A DNA stretch of 64,000 nucleotides, taken from Curtobacterium pusillum. Lineage in GTDB: Bacteria; Actinomycetota; Actinomycetes; Actinomycetales; Microbacteriaceae. The stretch lies in contig NZ_VDZH01000001.1 of the NCBI RefSeq assembly GCF_007673235.1, forward strand, positions 299,251-363,250, read 5' to 3'. Of this stretch, positions 18,737-26,685 are shown in pieces. The position numbers and the translations under genes are program-made. The notes beneath the pieces were generated by a model that worked only from the letters and a program-made list of their open reading frames with translations, did no database searches and was not told the origin of the DNA. The first letter of the stretch is position 1. Each line of letters starts with the position of its first letter.

Positions 18737-21409
18737 GTGTCGGACTCCGAAAAGCCTACCCTCATGGTCATCGACGGCCACTCGCTCGCCTTCCGGGCCT
18801 TCTACGCGCTGCCGGTCGACAGTTTCGTGAACCGCGAGGGGCAGCACACGAACGCCATCCACGGCTTCATCTCGATGCTGCTCATGCTCCTCCAGCGCGA
18901 GAAGCCGACCCACCTCGCGGTCGCGTTCGACATCTCCCGGTTCTCGTTCCGCACCCGTGAGTACGAGGACTACAAGGGCACCCGCTCCGAGACCCCGGCC
19001 GAGTTCAAGGGTCAGATCCCGCTCCTGCAGCAGGCGCTCGAGGCGATGGGCATCACGACGGTCACGAAGGAGGACTACGAGGCCGACGACATCCTCGCCA
19101 CCTTCGCCCGTCAAGGGTCCGAGCAGGGCTACCAGGTCTACGTCGTCTCCGGCGACCGCGACTCGATCCAGCTCGTGAACGACGACGTCACGCTGCTCTA
19201 CCCGTCGGTCCGCGGGGTATCGGAACTCACCCGCTACGACCGCGACAAGGTCTACGAGCGCTACGGCATCGAGCCGCACCAGTACCCGGACATCGCGGCG
19301 CTCGTCGGCGAGACCAGCGACAACCTGATCGGCATCGACAAGGTCGGCGAGAAGACCGCGGTGAAGTGGATCACGGCGTACGGCTCGCTCGACGGTGTGC
19401 TCGAGCACGCCGATGAGATCAAGGGCGTCGTCGGCAACAACCTGCGCGAGCAGAAGGACCGGGCGATCCGGAACCGCAGGCTCAACCGGCTCGTCAACGA
19501 CGTCGAGCTGCCCGTCGGTCCGGCCGACGTCGCGCTCCGTCCACTCGACGAGACCGCGGTGCGCGAGCTGTTCGCGAAGCTGCAGTTCCGCACGCTGCTC
19601 GACCGCGTGTTCAAGGTCGCGGGCTCCGGCGAGCCGTCGGGGTCCGGCGAGGCCGAGGGCTCGGTCGACAGCGGTGCGCCGACCCCGCCGCCGGTGAAGA
19701 CCCTGATCGACGAGGAACTCGGCTACTGGCTCGAGCGTCGCAACGCGTCCGAGGCGGCGAACGGCTACGGCGTCGCGGTCGAGGTCATCGACGGTCGTCT
19801 CAGCGCGATCGGCATCGCGACGCACGACGATGCGGTCCTCGTGCCCGGCGGCAGCGGCGCGAAGGACTACGAGCAGCTGTCGGCGTGGTTCGCGTCGGAC
19901 GCCCCGAAGCACTTCCACGACGCGAAGGAAGCCATCAAGGCCCTCGCCGGGGTCGGCATCCAGGTGAACGGCATCGCCGGTGACGCCCGCATCACCGGTT
20001 GGCTCGCGCAGCCGGGCAAGCAGGGGCAGCCCCTCACGGACCTCGTCTACCAGGAGCTCGGCGAAGAACTCCCGACGGCGGACCCGAACCAGCTCGTCCC
20101 CGAGACCGACCCGGTGAACGTGGGGGTGCACGCCTGGTTCGTGCTGCGGGTCTCCACCGCCCTGCGCGCCCGGATCGACGAGTCCTCGCTGCGGGTGCTC
20201 GACGACATCGAGCTGCCGCTCGTCCCCGTCCTCGCGGGCATGGAGACCATCGGCGTCGGCATCGACCGTCCCGTGCTGACCGGGCTCTCGCACGACCTTG
20301 GGGAGCGCGCCGCCGAGCTCGCACAGCAGGCGTTCGCCGAGATCGGGCACGAGGTCAACCTCGGGTCGCCGAAGCAGCTGCAGGAAGTCCTCTTCACCGA
20401 GCTCGCGATGCCGAAGACCCGCAAGACGAAGACCGGGTTCTCGACCGACGCCGCCAGCCTCACCGACCTGCAGGAACAGCACCCGCACCCGTTCCTCGGT
20501 CTGCTGCTGCAGCACCGCGACGCGACGAAGCTCCGGCAGATCGTCGACACGCTCGACGCCGCGGTCGTCGACGGGCGGATCCACACGCGGTACGAGCAGA
20601 CCGGCAGCAGCACGGGCCGGATCTCGTCGACCGACCCGAACCTGCAGAACATCCCGGTGAAGACCGCGGTCGGCCGTCGGGTGCGCTCGGCCTTCGCCGT
20701 GGCCGAGCCGTACACGACGCTCATCACCGCCGACTACTCGCAGATCGAGATGCGCATCATGGCGCACCTCTCCGGTGACCCGGGGCTGATCCAGGCGTTC
20801 AACGAGGGCGAGGACCTGCACCGCTTCGTCGGCGCGCGGGTGTTCTCGGTCGAGCCGTCGGACGTCACCCCGGAGATGCGCACGAAGGTCAAGGCGATGT
20901 CGTACGGCCTCGCGTACGGCCTCAGCCCGTTCGGTCTGTCGAAGCAGCTCCGCATCGAGCAGTCCGAGGCGAAGACGCTCATGACCGAGTACTTCGCCCG
21001 CTTCGGCGCCGTGCGCGACTACCTCCGCGGCGTCGTCGAGCAGGCGAGGGAGGACGGCTACACGGAGACCATCTTCGGTCGCCGCCGTCCGTTCCCGGAC
21101 CTCAAGAGCCCGAACCGCGTCCTCCGTGAGAACGCGGAGCGTGCCGCCCTGAACGCGCCGATCCAGGGGTCGGCTGCCGACATCATGAAGATCGCCATGC
21201 TCGGTGTCGCTCAGGACCTGCGCGAGGGCGACCTCGGGTCGCACCTGCTGCTGCAGGTCCACGACGAGCTCATCCTCGAGGTCGCTCCCGGCGAGCAGGA
21301 TCGCGTCGAGGAGATCCTCCGCACCCGCATGGGCGGCGCTGCCGAACTGAGCGTCCCGCTGGACGTGTCCGTCGGTCTCGGCCCGAACTGGGAGGCGGCG
21401 GCGCACTGA
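18737..21409 (+). CDS. polA: DNA polymerase I
   Basis: Repair and Okazaki-fragment polymerase of 890 residues. N-terminal 5' nuclease domain at about 1-290 (YEADDILATFA, SGDRDSIQLV), a middle 3'-5' exonuclease-like domain in which the metal-binding DxE motif is missing (GVAVEVIDGRLSA in its place), so proofreading is probably lost as in other actinobacterial PolA, and a C-terminal polymerase domain with motif A TADYSQIEMR, motif B KAMSYGLAYG and motif C QVHDELILEV. Motif B has Tyr723 where Taq polymerase has Phe, a change known to relax discrimination against dideoxynucleotides. GTG start, leaderless. Confidence 0.96.
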   Translation: MSDSEKPTLMVIDGHSLAFRAFYALPVDSFVNREGQHTNAIHGFISMLLMLLQREKPTHLAVAFDISRFSFRTREYEDYKGTRSETPAEFKGQIPLLQQALEAMGITTVTKEDYEADDILATFARQGSEQGYQVYVVSGDRDSIQLVNDDVTLLYPSVRGVSELTRYDRDKVYERYGIEPHQYPDIAALVGETSDNLIGIDKVGEKTAVKWITAYGSLDGVLEHADEIKGVVGNNLREQKDRAIRNRRLNRLVNDVELPVGPADVALRPLDETAVRELFAKLQFRTLLDRVFKVAGSGEPSGSGEAEGSVDSGAPTPPPVKTLIDEELGYWLERRNASEAANGYGVAVEVIDGRLSAIGIATHDDAVLVPGGSGAKDYEQLSAWFASDAPKHFHDAKEAIKALAGVGIQVNGIAGDARITGWLAQPGKQGQPLTDLVYQELGEELPTADPNQLVPETDPVNVGVHAWFVLRVSTALRARIDESSLRVLDDIELPLVPVLAGMETIGVGIDRPVLTGLSHDLGERAAELAQQAFAEIGHEVNLGSPKQLQEVLFTELAMPKTRKTKTGFSTDAASLTDLQEQHPHPFLGLLLQHRDATKLRQIVDTLDAAVVDGRIHTRYEQTGSSTGRISSTDPNLQNIPVKTAVGRRVRSAFAVAEPYTTLITADYSQIEMRIMAHLSGDPGLIQAFNEGEDLHRFVGARVFSVEPSDVTPEMRTKVKAMSYGLAYGLSPFGLSKQLRIEQSEAKTLMTEYFARFGAVRDYLRGVVEQAREDGYTETIFGRRRPFPDLKSPNRVLRENAERAALNAPIQGSAADIMKIAMLGVAQDLREGDLGSHLLLQVHDELILEVAPGEQDRVEEILRTRMGGAAELSVPLDVSVGLGPNWEAAAH

Positions 21410-21426
21410 CGCGCGACCGTCTGTCG

Positions 21427-21467
21427 GACCGGAGGCACGGTGTCGGCCGGCACCGTGCCTCCAGTCC
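21427..21467. terminator. terminator after polA (family 1 palindrome)
   Basis: GGAGGCACGGTG (21431-21442) pairs with CACCGTGCCTCC (21451-21462), flanked by GGAC and GTCC. It begins 18 bp after the polA stop. Confidence 0.7.
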
Positions 21468-21505
21468 GTCTGCGGCCGGGTCGCAGACCCGTCGGCGGTC
21501 CTCGA

Positions 21506-21511
21506 TAGGGT
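21506..21511 (+). promoter_or_regulatory. -10 element, leaderless start of the DUF885 gene
   Basis: TAGGGT, 7 nt before the ATG at 21519. Confidence 0.5.
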
Positions 21512-21518
21512 CGAGAGC

Positions 21519-23198
21519 ATGACCGAAGACCGACCCGTCCGCCAGCCCTCCGCAGTCGACCGTGTCGCCGAGGACTGGGTGACCACCCTCGTCGACCTCG
21601 ACCCGACCGTCGCCACGTACATCGGTGTGCCCGGGCGCACGGGGGAGTACGGCGACACCTCGCCCGCCGGCGCAGCGGCCCTCGCCGACGCCGCACGCGC
21701 AGCGAAGCGCGACCTCGACGCGGCCGACGCAGTGGACGCCGTCGACCGCGTGACGAAGACCGACCTCGGCGCCGAGCTCGACCTGATCCAGGAGTCGTAC
21801 GACCGGAAGCTCCACCTCCGCGACCTCAACGTCATCGCGAGCCCGGCGCAGTCCGTCCGCGAGATCCTCGACCTCATGCCGACCGGGACCGAGTCGGACT
21901 GGCAGGACATCGCGAGCCGCCTGCAGGCGCTGCCCGACGCGCTCGAGGGCATCCGCGAGACCCTGCTCGAGGGCACCCGCGAGGACGTCACGCCCGCGAA
22001 GCGCCAGGTCGCGCTCATCGCCGAACAGGCCGCCCGCAACGGCGCCGAGGGTGGCGTCTTCCAGCAGCTCGTCGACGGTGCCGCACTGGAGGCCGGCGGC
22101 TCCGTCCCCGAGTCGCTGCGTGCCGACCTCGCCCGCGGGGCCGAGGTCGCGGCGGCCGCGTACCGGTCGTTCGGGCAGTTCCTCGAGCACGAGCTGCTGC
22201 CCCTCGCGACCCCGGTGGACGCTGTCGGGCGTGAGGCGTACGAGCTGCACTCCCGCCGCTTCCTCGGCGCCGTGGTCGACCTCGACGAGACCTACGAGTG
22301 GGGGATCGAGGAGCTCGCCCGGATGCGTGCCGAGCAGGAGCGCATCGCCGACCGCATCGAGTCCGGTGCGAGCGTCGCCCGCGCGATCGAGGTCCTCGAC
22401 ACCGACCCCGCCCGTGTCCTCCACGGCACCGACGCCCTGCAGCGCTGGATGCAGGAGACGAGCGACGAGTCGGTCCGGGCGATGGACGGCAAGTACTTCG
22501 ACATCGCCGACCCGATCAAGCGTCTCGAGTGCCGGATCGCCCCCACGCAGGAGGGCGGGATCTACTACACGGGCCCGTCCGACGACTTCTCCCGCGCCGG
22601 TCGCATGTGGTGGTCCGTGCCGCAGGGCGTCACCGAGTTCGGCACCTGGCGTGAGAAGACCACGGTGTACCACGAGGGCGTCCCGGGGCACCACCTCCAG
22701 ATCAGCCAGGGCGTCTACAACCGCGGCGAGCTGAACACCTGGCGCCGGCAGCTGTCCGGGTCGTCGGGCCACGTCGAGGGCTGGGCGCTCTACGCCGAGC
22801 GACTGATGGAGCAGCTCGGCTTCCTCGACGACGACGGCGACCGCCTCGGCATGCTCGACGGCCAGCGGATGCGCGCCGCCCGCGTGGTGCTCGACATCGG
22901 CGTCCACCTGCAGAAGACGAACCCCGACGGCGGCGCGTGGACGTGGGAGTACGCGCTCGACTTCATGCGCGAGAACGTGAACATGTCCGACGCCTTCGTG
23001 CAGTTCGAGGTGGCCCGGTACTTCGGCTGGCCGGGCCAGGCACCGTCCTACAAGGTGGGGCAGCGCGTCTGGGAGTCGATCCGTGACGAGGTCGCCGCTC
23101 GTGAGGGCGCGGCCTTCGACCTCAAGGCGTTCCACCACCGCGCCCTCGCGCTCGGCAGCATCGGCCTCGACACCCTCCGGACCGCACTGCTCGACTGA
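21519..23198 (+). CDS. DUF885 family protein (putative zinc hydrolase)
   Basis: 559-residue cytoplasmic protein of the DUF885 family, related to M3/M32-like metallopeptidases. It is mostly helical and carries the family motif YHEGVPGHH, with His385 and Glu386 as likely zinc-site residues, preceded by GTWREKTTV and followed by SGHVEGWALYAERL, where a further Glu is conserved. No signal peptide is present. Substrate unknown; peptidase or carboxypeptidase activity is an inference from the fold. It is a single gene between a family 1 hairpin and a strong terminator. Confidence 0.85.
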   Translation: MTEDRPVRQPSAVDRVAEDWVTTLVDLDPTVATYIGVPGRTGEYGDTSPAGAAALADAARAAKRDLDAADAVDAVDRVTKTDLGAELDLIQESYDRKLHLRDLNVIASPAQSVREILDLMPTGTESDWQDIASRLQALPDALEGIRETLLEGTREDVTPAKRQVALIAEQAARNGAEGGVFQQLVDGAALEAGGSVPESLRADLARGAEVAAAAYRSFGQFLEHELLPLATPVDAVGREAYELHSRRFLGAVVDLDETYEWGIEELARMRAEQERIADRIESGASVARAIEVLDTDPARVLHGTDALQRWMQETSDESVRAMDGKYFDIADPIKRLECRIAPTQEGGIYYTGPSDDFSRAGRMWWSVPQGVTEFGTWREKTTVYHEGVPGHHLQISQGVYNRGELNTWRRQLSGSSGHVEGWALYAERLMEQLGFLDDDGDRLGMLDGQRMRAARVVLDIGVHLQKTNPDGGAWTWEYALDFMRENVNMSDAFVQFEVARYFGWPGQAPSYKVGQRVWESIRDEVAAREGAAFDLKAFHHRALALGSIGLDTLRTALLD

Positions 23199-23218
23199 GC
23201 GGACTGACCGACAGCGGC

Positions 23219-23255
23219 AGGCCCGCAACCGGGTGACACGCCCGGTTGTGGGCCT
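23219..23255 (+). terminator. terminator after the DUF885 gene
   Basis: 15-bp stem with one G-U pair: 23219-23233 (AGGCCCGCAACCGGG) with 23241-23255, loop 7 nt. Its distal arm overlaps the probable -35 region of rpsA. Confidence 0.8.
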
Positions 23256-23275
23256 TCGCTGCGTGCGGTTAGACT
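23246..23275 (+). promoter_or_regulatory. rpsA promoter
   Basis: TTGTGG (23246-23251), an 18-bp spacer and TAGACT (23270-23275) fit a housekeeping promoter. Transcription would start near 23282 and give a leader of about 120 nt before the ATG at 23402, unusual among the leaderless genes around it. Confidence 0.5.
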
Positions 23276-23401
23276 TGTGCGGCGCATCCCGCGCCAATCA
23301 ACCACATCGCCACGACGGCTCGCACCGGCATCCGGTACGGACCAGGGGGTCGCTCCCTCGCCGTCACGGCCCGACTCATGTCCGTTCGGAGCAATCTCTA
23401 C

Positions 23402-24865
23402 ATGACAACCACCACGACCAAGGCTCCCAAGCAGGTCGCCATCAACGACATCGGCTCGGCTGATGACTTCCTGGCCGAGGTCGAGAAGACCCTGAAGTTC
23501 TTCAACGACGGAGACCTCATCTCCGGCACCGTCGTGAAGATCGACCGCGACGAGGTCCTCCTCGACGTCGGTTACAAGACCGAGGGTGTCATCCCCTCGC
23601 GCGAACTCTCGATCAAGCACGACGTCGACCCCAACGAGGTCGTCGAGGTCGGCGACGAGGTCGAGGCCCTGGTTCTCCAGAAGGAGGACAAGGAAGGTCG
23701 CCTCATCCTGTCGAAGAAGCGCGCGCAGTACGAGCGTGCGTGGGGCGACGTCGAGAAGATCAAGGAGTCCGACGGCGTCGTGACCGGCACGGTCATCGAG
23801 GTCGTCAAGGGCGGTCTCATCGTCGACATCGGCCTCCGTGGCTTCCTCCCGGCCTCGCTCATCGAGCTGCGTCGCGTCCGCGACCTCACGCCGTACCTCG
23901 GCCAGGAGCTCGAGGCGAAGATCCTCGAGCTCGACAAGAACCGCAACAACGTGGTCCTCTCGCGCCGCGCCCTGCTCGAGCAGACGCAGTCCGAGTCGCG
24001 CACCACCTTCCTCAACAACCTCCACAAGGGCCAGGTCCGCAAGGGCATCGTGTCGTCGATCGTCAACTTCGGTGCGTTCGTCGACCTGGGTGGCGTCGAC
24101 GGTCTCGTCCACGTCTCCGAGCTCAGCTGGAAGCACATCGAGCACGCCAGCGAGGTCGTCGAGGTCGGTCAGGAAGTCACCGTCGAGATCCTTGAGGTGG
24201 ACCTGGACCGCGAGCGCGTGTCGCTCTCGCTCAAGGCCACGCAGGAGGACCCGTGGCAGGTCTTCGCCCGCACCCACGCGATCGGTCAGATCGCGCCGGG
24301 CAAGGTCACGAAGCTCGTGCCGTTCGGTGCCTTCGTCCGCGTTGCCGACGGCATCGAGGGCCTCGTGCACATCTCGGAGCTGTCGAACAAGCACGTCGAG
24401 CTCGCCGAGCAGGTCGTGTCGGTCAACGACGAGGTCTTCGTCAAGATCATCGACATCGACCTCGACCGTCGCCGCATCTCGCTCAGCCTCAAGCAGGCCA
24501 ACGAGGGTGTCGACCCCGAGGGCACCGAGTTCGACCCGGCGCTCTACGGCATGCCGACCGAGTACGACGACAAGGGTGACTACAAGTACCCGGACGGCTT
24601 CGACCCGGAGACGAACGAGTGGCTCGAGGGCTACGACACCCAGCGCACCGAGTGGGAGGGCCAGTACGCGGCCGCCCAGTCGCGTTGGGAAGCCCACAAG
24701 GCGCAGGTCGCGAAGACCATCGCCGACGAGGCGAAGGGCGACTTCGATCTCCCCGCCACGGCCTCGTCGTCGTCGACGTTCGCGAACGAGTCGAACGGTC
24801 AGGGCACCCTGGCCGACGACGCCTCGCTCGCAGCGCTCCGCGAGAAGCTCAGCTCGACCAACTGA
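23402..24865 (+). CDS. rpsA: 30S ribosomal protein S1
   Basis: 487-residue ribosomal protein that helps mRNA bind the 30S subunit. It has four S1 RNA-binding domains (at about 35-105, 122-190, 208-278 and 295-365), visible as repeated GxVxxIxxxGxxVDxG strands such as KGQVRKGIVSSIVNFGAFVD. A glutamate-rich C-terminal extension follows, as in other actinobacteria. The ATG at 23402 (MTTTTTKAPKQVAI) is the conserved start, with GGAG about 12 nt upstream; an in-frame ATG at 23378 would add eight residues. A strong terminator follows. Confidence 0.96.
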   Translation: MTTTTTKAPKQVAINDIGSADDFLAEVEKTLKFFNDGDLISGTVVKIDRDEVLLDVGYKTEGVIPSRELSIKHDVDPNEVVEVGDEVEALVLQKEDKEGRLILSKKRAQYERAWGDVEKIKESDGVVTGTVIEVVKGGLIVDIGLRGFLPASLIELRRVRDLTPYLGQELEAKILELDKNRNNVVLSRRALLEQTQSESRTTFLNNLHKGQVRKGIVSSIVNFGAFVDLGGVDGLVHVSELSWKHIEHASEVVEVGQEVTVEILEVDLDRERVSLSLKATQEDPWQVFARTHAIGQIAPGKVTKLVPFGAFVRVADGIEGLVHISELSNKHVELAEQVVSVNDEVFVKIIDIDLDRRRISLSLKQANEGVDPEGTEFDPALYGMPTEYDDKGDYKYPDGFDPETNEWLEGYDTQRTEWEGQYAAAQSRWEAHKAQVAKTIADEAKGDFDLPATASSSSTFANESNGQGTLADDASLAALREKLSSTN

Positions 24866-24883
24866 TCGAGCGGTTCGCCCGTA

Positions 24884-24925
24884 CCGGAAGCCCGGCATCC
24901 CTGAGAAGGGGTGCCGGGCTTCCGG
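24884..24925 (+). terminator. terminator after rpsA
   Basis: 18-bp stem with a single G-U pair: arm 24884-24901 (starts CCGGAAGCCCGGCA) and arm 24908-24925, loop TGAGAA. It is one of the strongest hairpins in the window. Confidence 0.9.
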
Positions 24926-24947
24926 CCGTTCGGGCAGGTGCGCTCGC

Positions 24948-24953
24948 TACGCT
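24948..24953 (+). promoter_or_regulatory. -10 element, leaderless start of coaE
   Basis: TACGCT, 6 nt before the GTG at 24960. Confidence 0.5.
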
Positions 24954-24959
24954 GTTCCG

Positions 24960-25562
24960 GTGCGCATCATCGGTCTCACGGGCGGCATCGCCGCGGGCAA
25001 GTCGACGGTCTCCGGGCGCTGGGCGGAGCACGGCGCGGTCGTGGTCGACGCCGATCGGCTCGCGCGTGCGGCGGTGGCCCCGGGGAGTCCCGGTCTCGCG
25101 CAGGTCGCGGAGCGGTTCGGACCCGGTGTGATCGCGGCCGACGGGTCACTCGATCGTCCGGCTCTCGGTGCGGTCGTGTTCTCGGACTCCGCCGCTCGGA
25201 AGGACCTCGAGGCGATCACCCATCCCGAGGTCTGGCGCCTCGCCCGACTCGCCTTCGACGCAGCCGAGGCCGCCGATCCCGATGCGGTGGTCGTGTACGA
25301 CGTCCCGCTCCTGGCCGAGGCCCGTGGCAGCCGTCCGCTGCACTTCGACGCGGTCGTGGTGGTGGACGCGCCCGCGGCGCAGCGGATCGAGCGACTCGTC
25401 GACCACCGCGGCATGGCCCGTGATGAGGCCGAGCGTCGCGTGTCCGCGCAGGCGAGTGACGCTGAACGGCTGGCACTGGCGGACCACGTCGTCGACGCCA
25501 CCGGGACGCTCGCGGACACCATCCGCTCGGCGGACGAGGTCTGGGGACGCCTCTCCCGATGA
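24960..25562 (+). CDS. coaE: dephospho-CoA kinase
   Basis: Phosphorylates dephospho-CoA, the last step of coenzyme A synthesis. 200 residues with the P-loop GGIAAGKST at 8-16, DADRLAR, the ITHPEVW motif and VVYDVPLLAE in the middle, and the CoA-binding region DHRGMARDEAERRVSAQ near the C-terminus. The length fits bacterial CoaE without the GrpB fusion found in some actinobacteria. GTG start with a leaderless -10. The next gene starts inside its stop codon (ATGA). Confidence 0.95.
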   Translation: MRIIGLTGGIAAGKSTVSGRWAEHGAVVVDADRLARAAVAPGSPGLAQVAERFGPGVIAADGSLDRPALGAVVFSDSAARKDLEAITHPEVWRLARLAFDAAEAADPDAVVVYDVPLLAEARGSRPLHFDAVVVVDAPAAQRIERLVDHRGMARDEAERRVSAQASDAERLALADHVVDATGTLADTIRSADEVWGRLSR

Positions 25563-26605
25563 AGCACCGGCTGCTCCTGATCGTGGCGGCGGTCGTGCTC
25601 GTCGCGATGGGCGCCGCGGCACTGGTCGCGGCGAACGTGCTCGGCGGGCAGCGGGTGGAACAGCACGGACGGATCTCGGCGGCGGACCGGCCGCACGGCG
25701 ATGGGCACGGCCCGGAGGGGGAGTTCCACCGCTTCCGGCTCGGCACAATCAACGGGCAGCGACTCGAACCGAACCGCGACGACTTCGCGGCACGCACCAA
25801 CGCCGACGGCCCACTGCTGCTCTTCCTGCCGGCGACCCGCGCGAGACCGGCCGACTACCAGCTGTTCCTCGGCACCGCGCTGCAGGACGGGTACCACGTG
25901 CTCGGGCTCGACTACTGGAACCTGGGCAGGACCCTCTCGGGCACGTGCGAGGCCGACGCGCACTGCTACGGCCAGGTGCAGCGCAACCGCTTCGACGGCA
26001 GCCGCCCGTCCGAGTTCAGCTCCGTGCGGCCCTCCGGTTCGATCGTGTCGCGGTTCCGTGACGCGATCGCGTACCTCGACGACCACGACCCCGGTGGCGG
26101 CTGGGGTCGGTTCGTCCAGGACGGCGACGACATCGCGTGGAACGACATCGTCGTCGCCGGGCACTCGCAGGGCGGCGGCGAGGCGGCGTACATCGCGCAC
26201 ATCCGGTCGGTGCAGGGCGCGCTGATGTTCTCGTCCCCGGTGGAGTCGCTCGGCGCGGAGCACGCCGCCTGGATGGACCGACCCGGCAAGACCCCGGTCG
26301 ATCGGATGTACGCCATCGACGACAACCGCGACGTGTTCGGTCCGCGGATCCGTGGGTCGTGGAAGGTACTGGGCCTCGACGGTCCGACGGGCCCGTTCCG
26401 CACCGACACCGCACCACCGGGCACCGACGCGGACCCGCACGCGATCCTCACCGACATCCGGGTCGGGTCGCCGGGGGAGTCGCACTCCCGGACGATCAAG
26501 GACTCGACGCCCCTCGGCCCGGACGGCACCCCTCGGATGCTCGCGCTCTGGCAGTGGCTCCTCCACCGGTTCCCGGCCGGACCCGACGGCGCGGATCCGT
26601 CCTAG
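25559..26605 (+). CDS. membrane-anchored alpha/beta hydrolase, BPSS1187-like
   Basis: 348 residues. An N-terminal hydrophobic segment at about 4-28 acts as signal anchor or uncleaved signal peptide, without a lipobox Cys, so the enzyme should face the outside. The rest is an alpha/beta hydrolase with nucleophile Ser203 in VVAGHSQGGGEAA, preceded by LLLFLPATRARPADY and YHVLGLDYWN. It resembles the BPSS1187 family of uncharacterised hydrolases. The start overlaps the coaE stop (ATGA), so the two are coupled, though no functional link to CoA is evident. The stop codon lies in a decayed copy of the 29-bp repeat downstream. Confidence 0.75.
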   Translation: MKHRLLLIVAAVVLVAMGAAALVAANVLGGQRVEQHGRISAADRPHGDGHGPEGEFHRFRLGTINGQRLEPNRDDFAARTNADGPLLLFLPATRARPADYQLFLGTALQDGYHVLGLDYWNLGRTLSGTCEADAHCYGQVQRNRFDGSRPSEFSSVRPSGSIVSRFRDAIAYLDDHDPGGGWGRFVQDGDDIAWNDIVVAGHSQGGGEAAYIAHIRSVQGALMFSSPVESLGAEHAAWMDRPGKTPVDRMYAIDDNRDVFGPRIRGSWKVLGLDGPTGPFRTDTAPPGTDADPHAILTDIRVGSPGESHSRTIKDSTPLGPDGTPRMLALWQWLLHRFPAGPDGADPS

Positions 26606-26675
26606 AAAGACGCGGTGCCTCGGACCCGTCACAGGAAGCCGCAGTACCTCGGACCCGTCATAGGGAGCCGCAATA
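26589..26675. repeat. three tandem 29-bp repeats
   Basis: Copies at 26589-26617, 26618-26646 and 26647-26675. The second and third match at 26 of 29 positions; the first, which contains the stop codon of the hydrolase gene, matches the second at about 20 of 29. The core is CGGACCCGTCAYAGGRAGCC. The array ends inside the -10 region of the next gene. Confidence 0.75.
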
Positions 26676-26679
26676 CTCT
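26674..26679 (+). promoter_or_regulatory. -10 element, leaderless start of the acyl-CoA synthetase gene
   Basis: TACTCT, 6 nt before the GTG at 26686, at the edge of the 29-bp tandem array. Confidence 0.5.
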
Positions 26680-26685
26680 GAGTCC

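Noticed and set aside
18239..22039. Extension of the VOC frame upstream to 22039 on the minus strand
   Set aside because: The extension is antisense to polA and DUF885 and low in complexity; only the last 124 codons, starting at 18238, look like a real protein.
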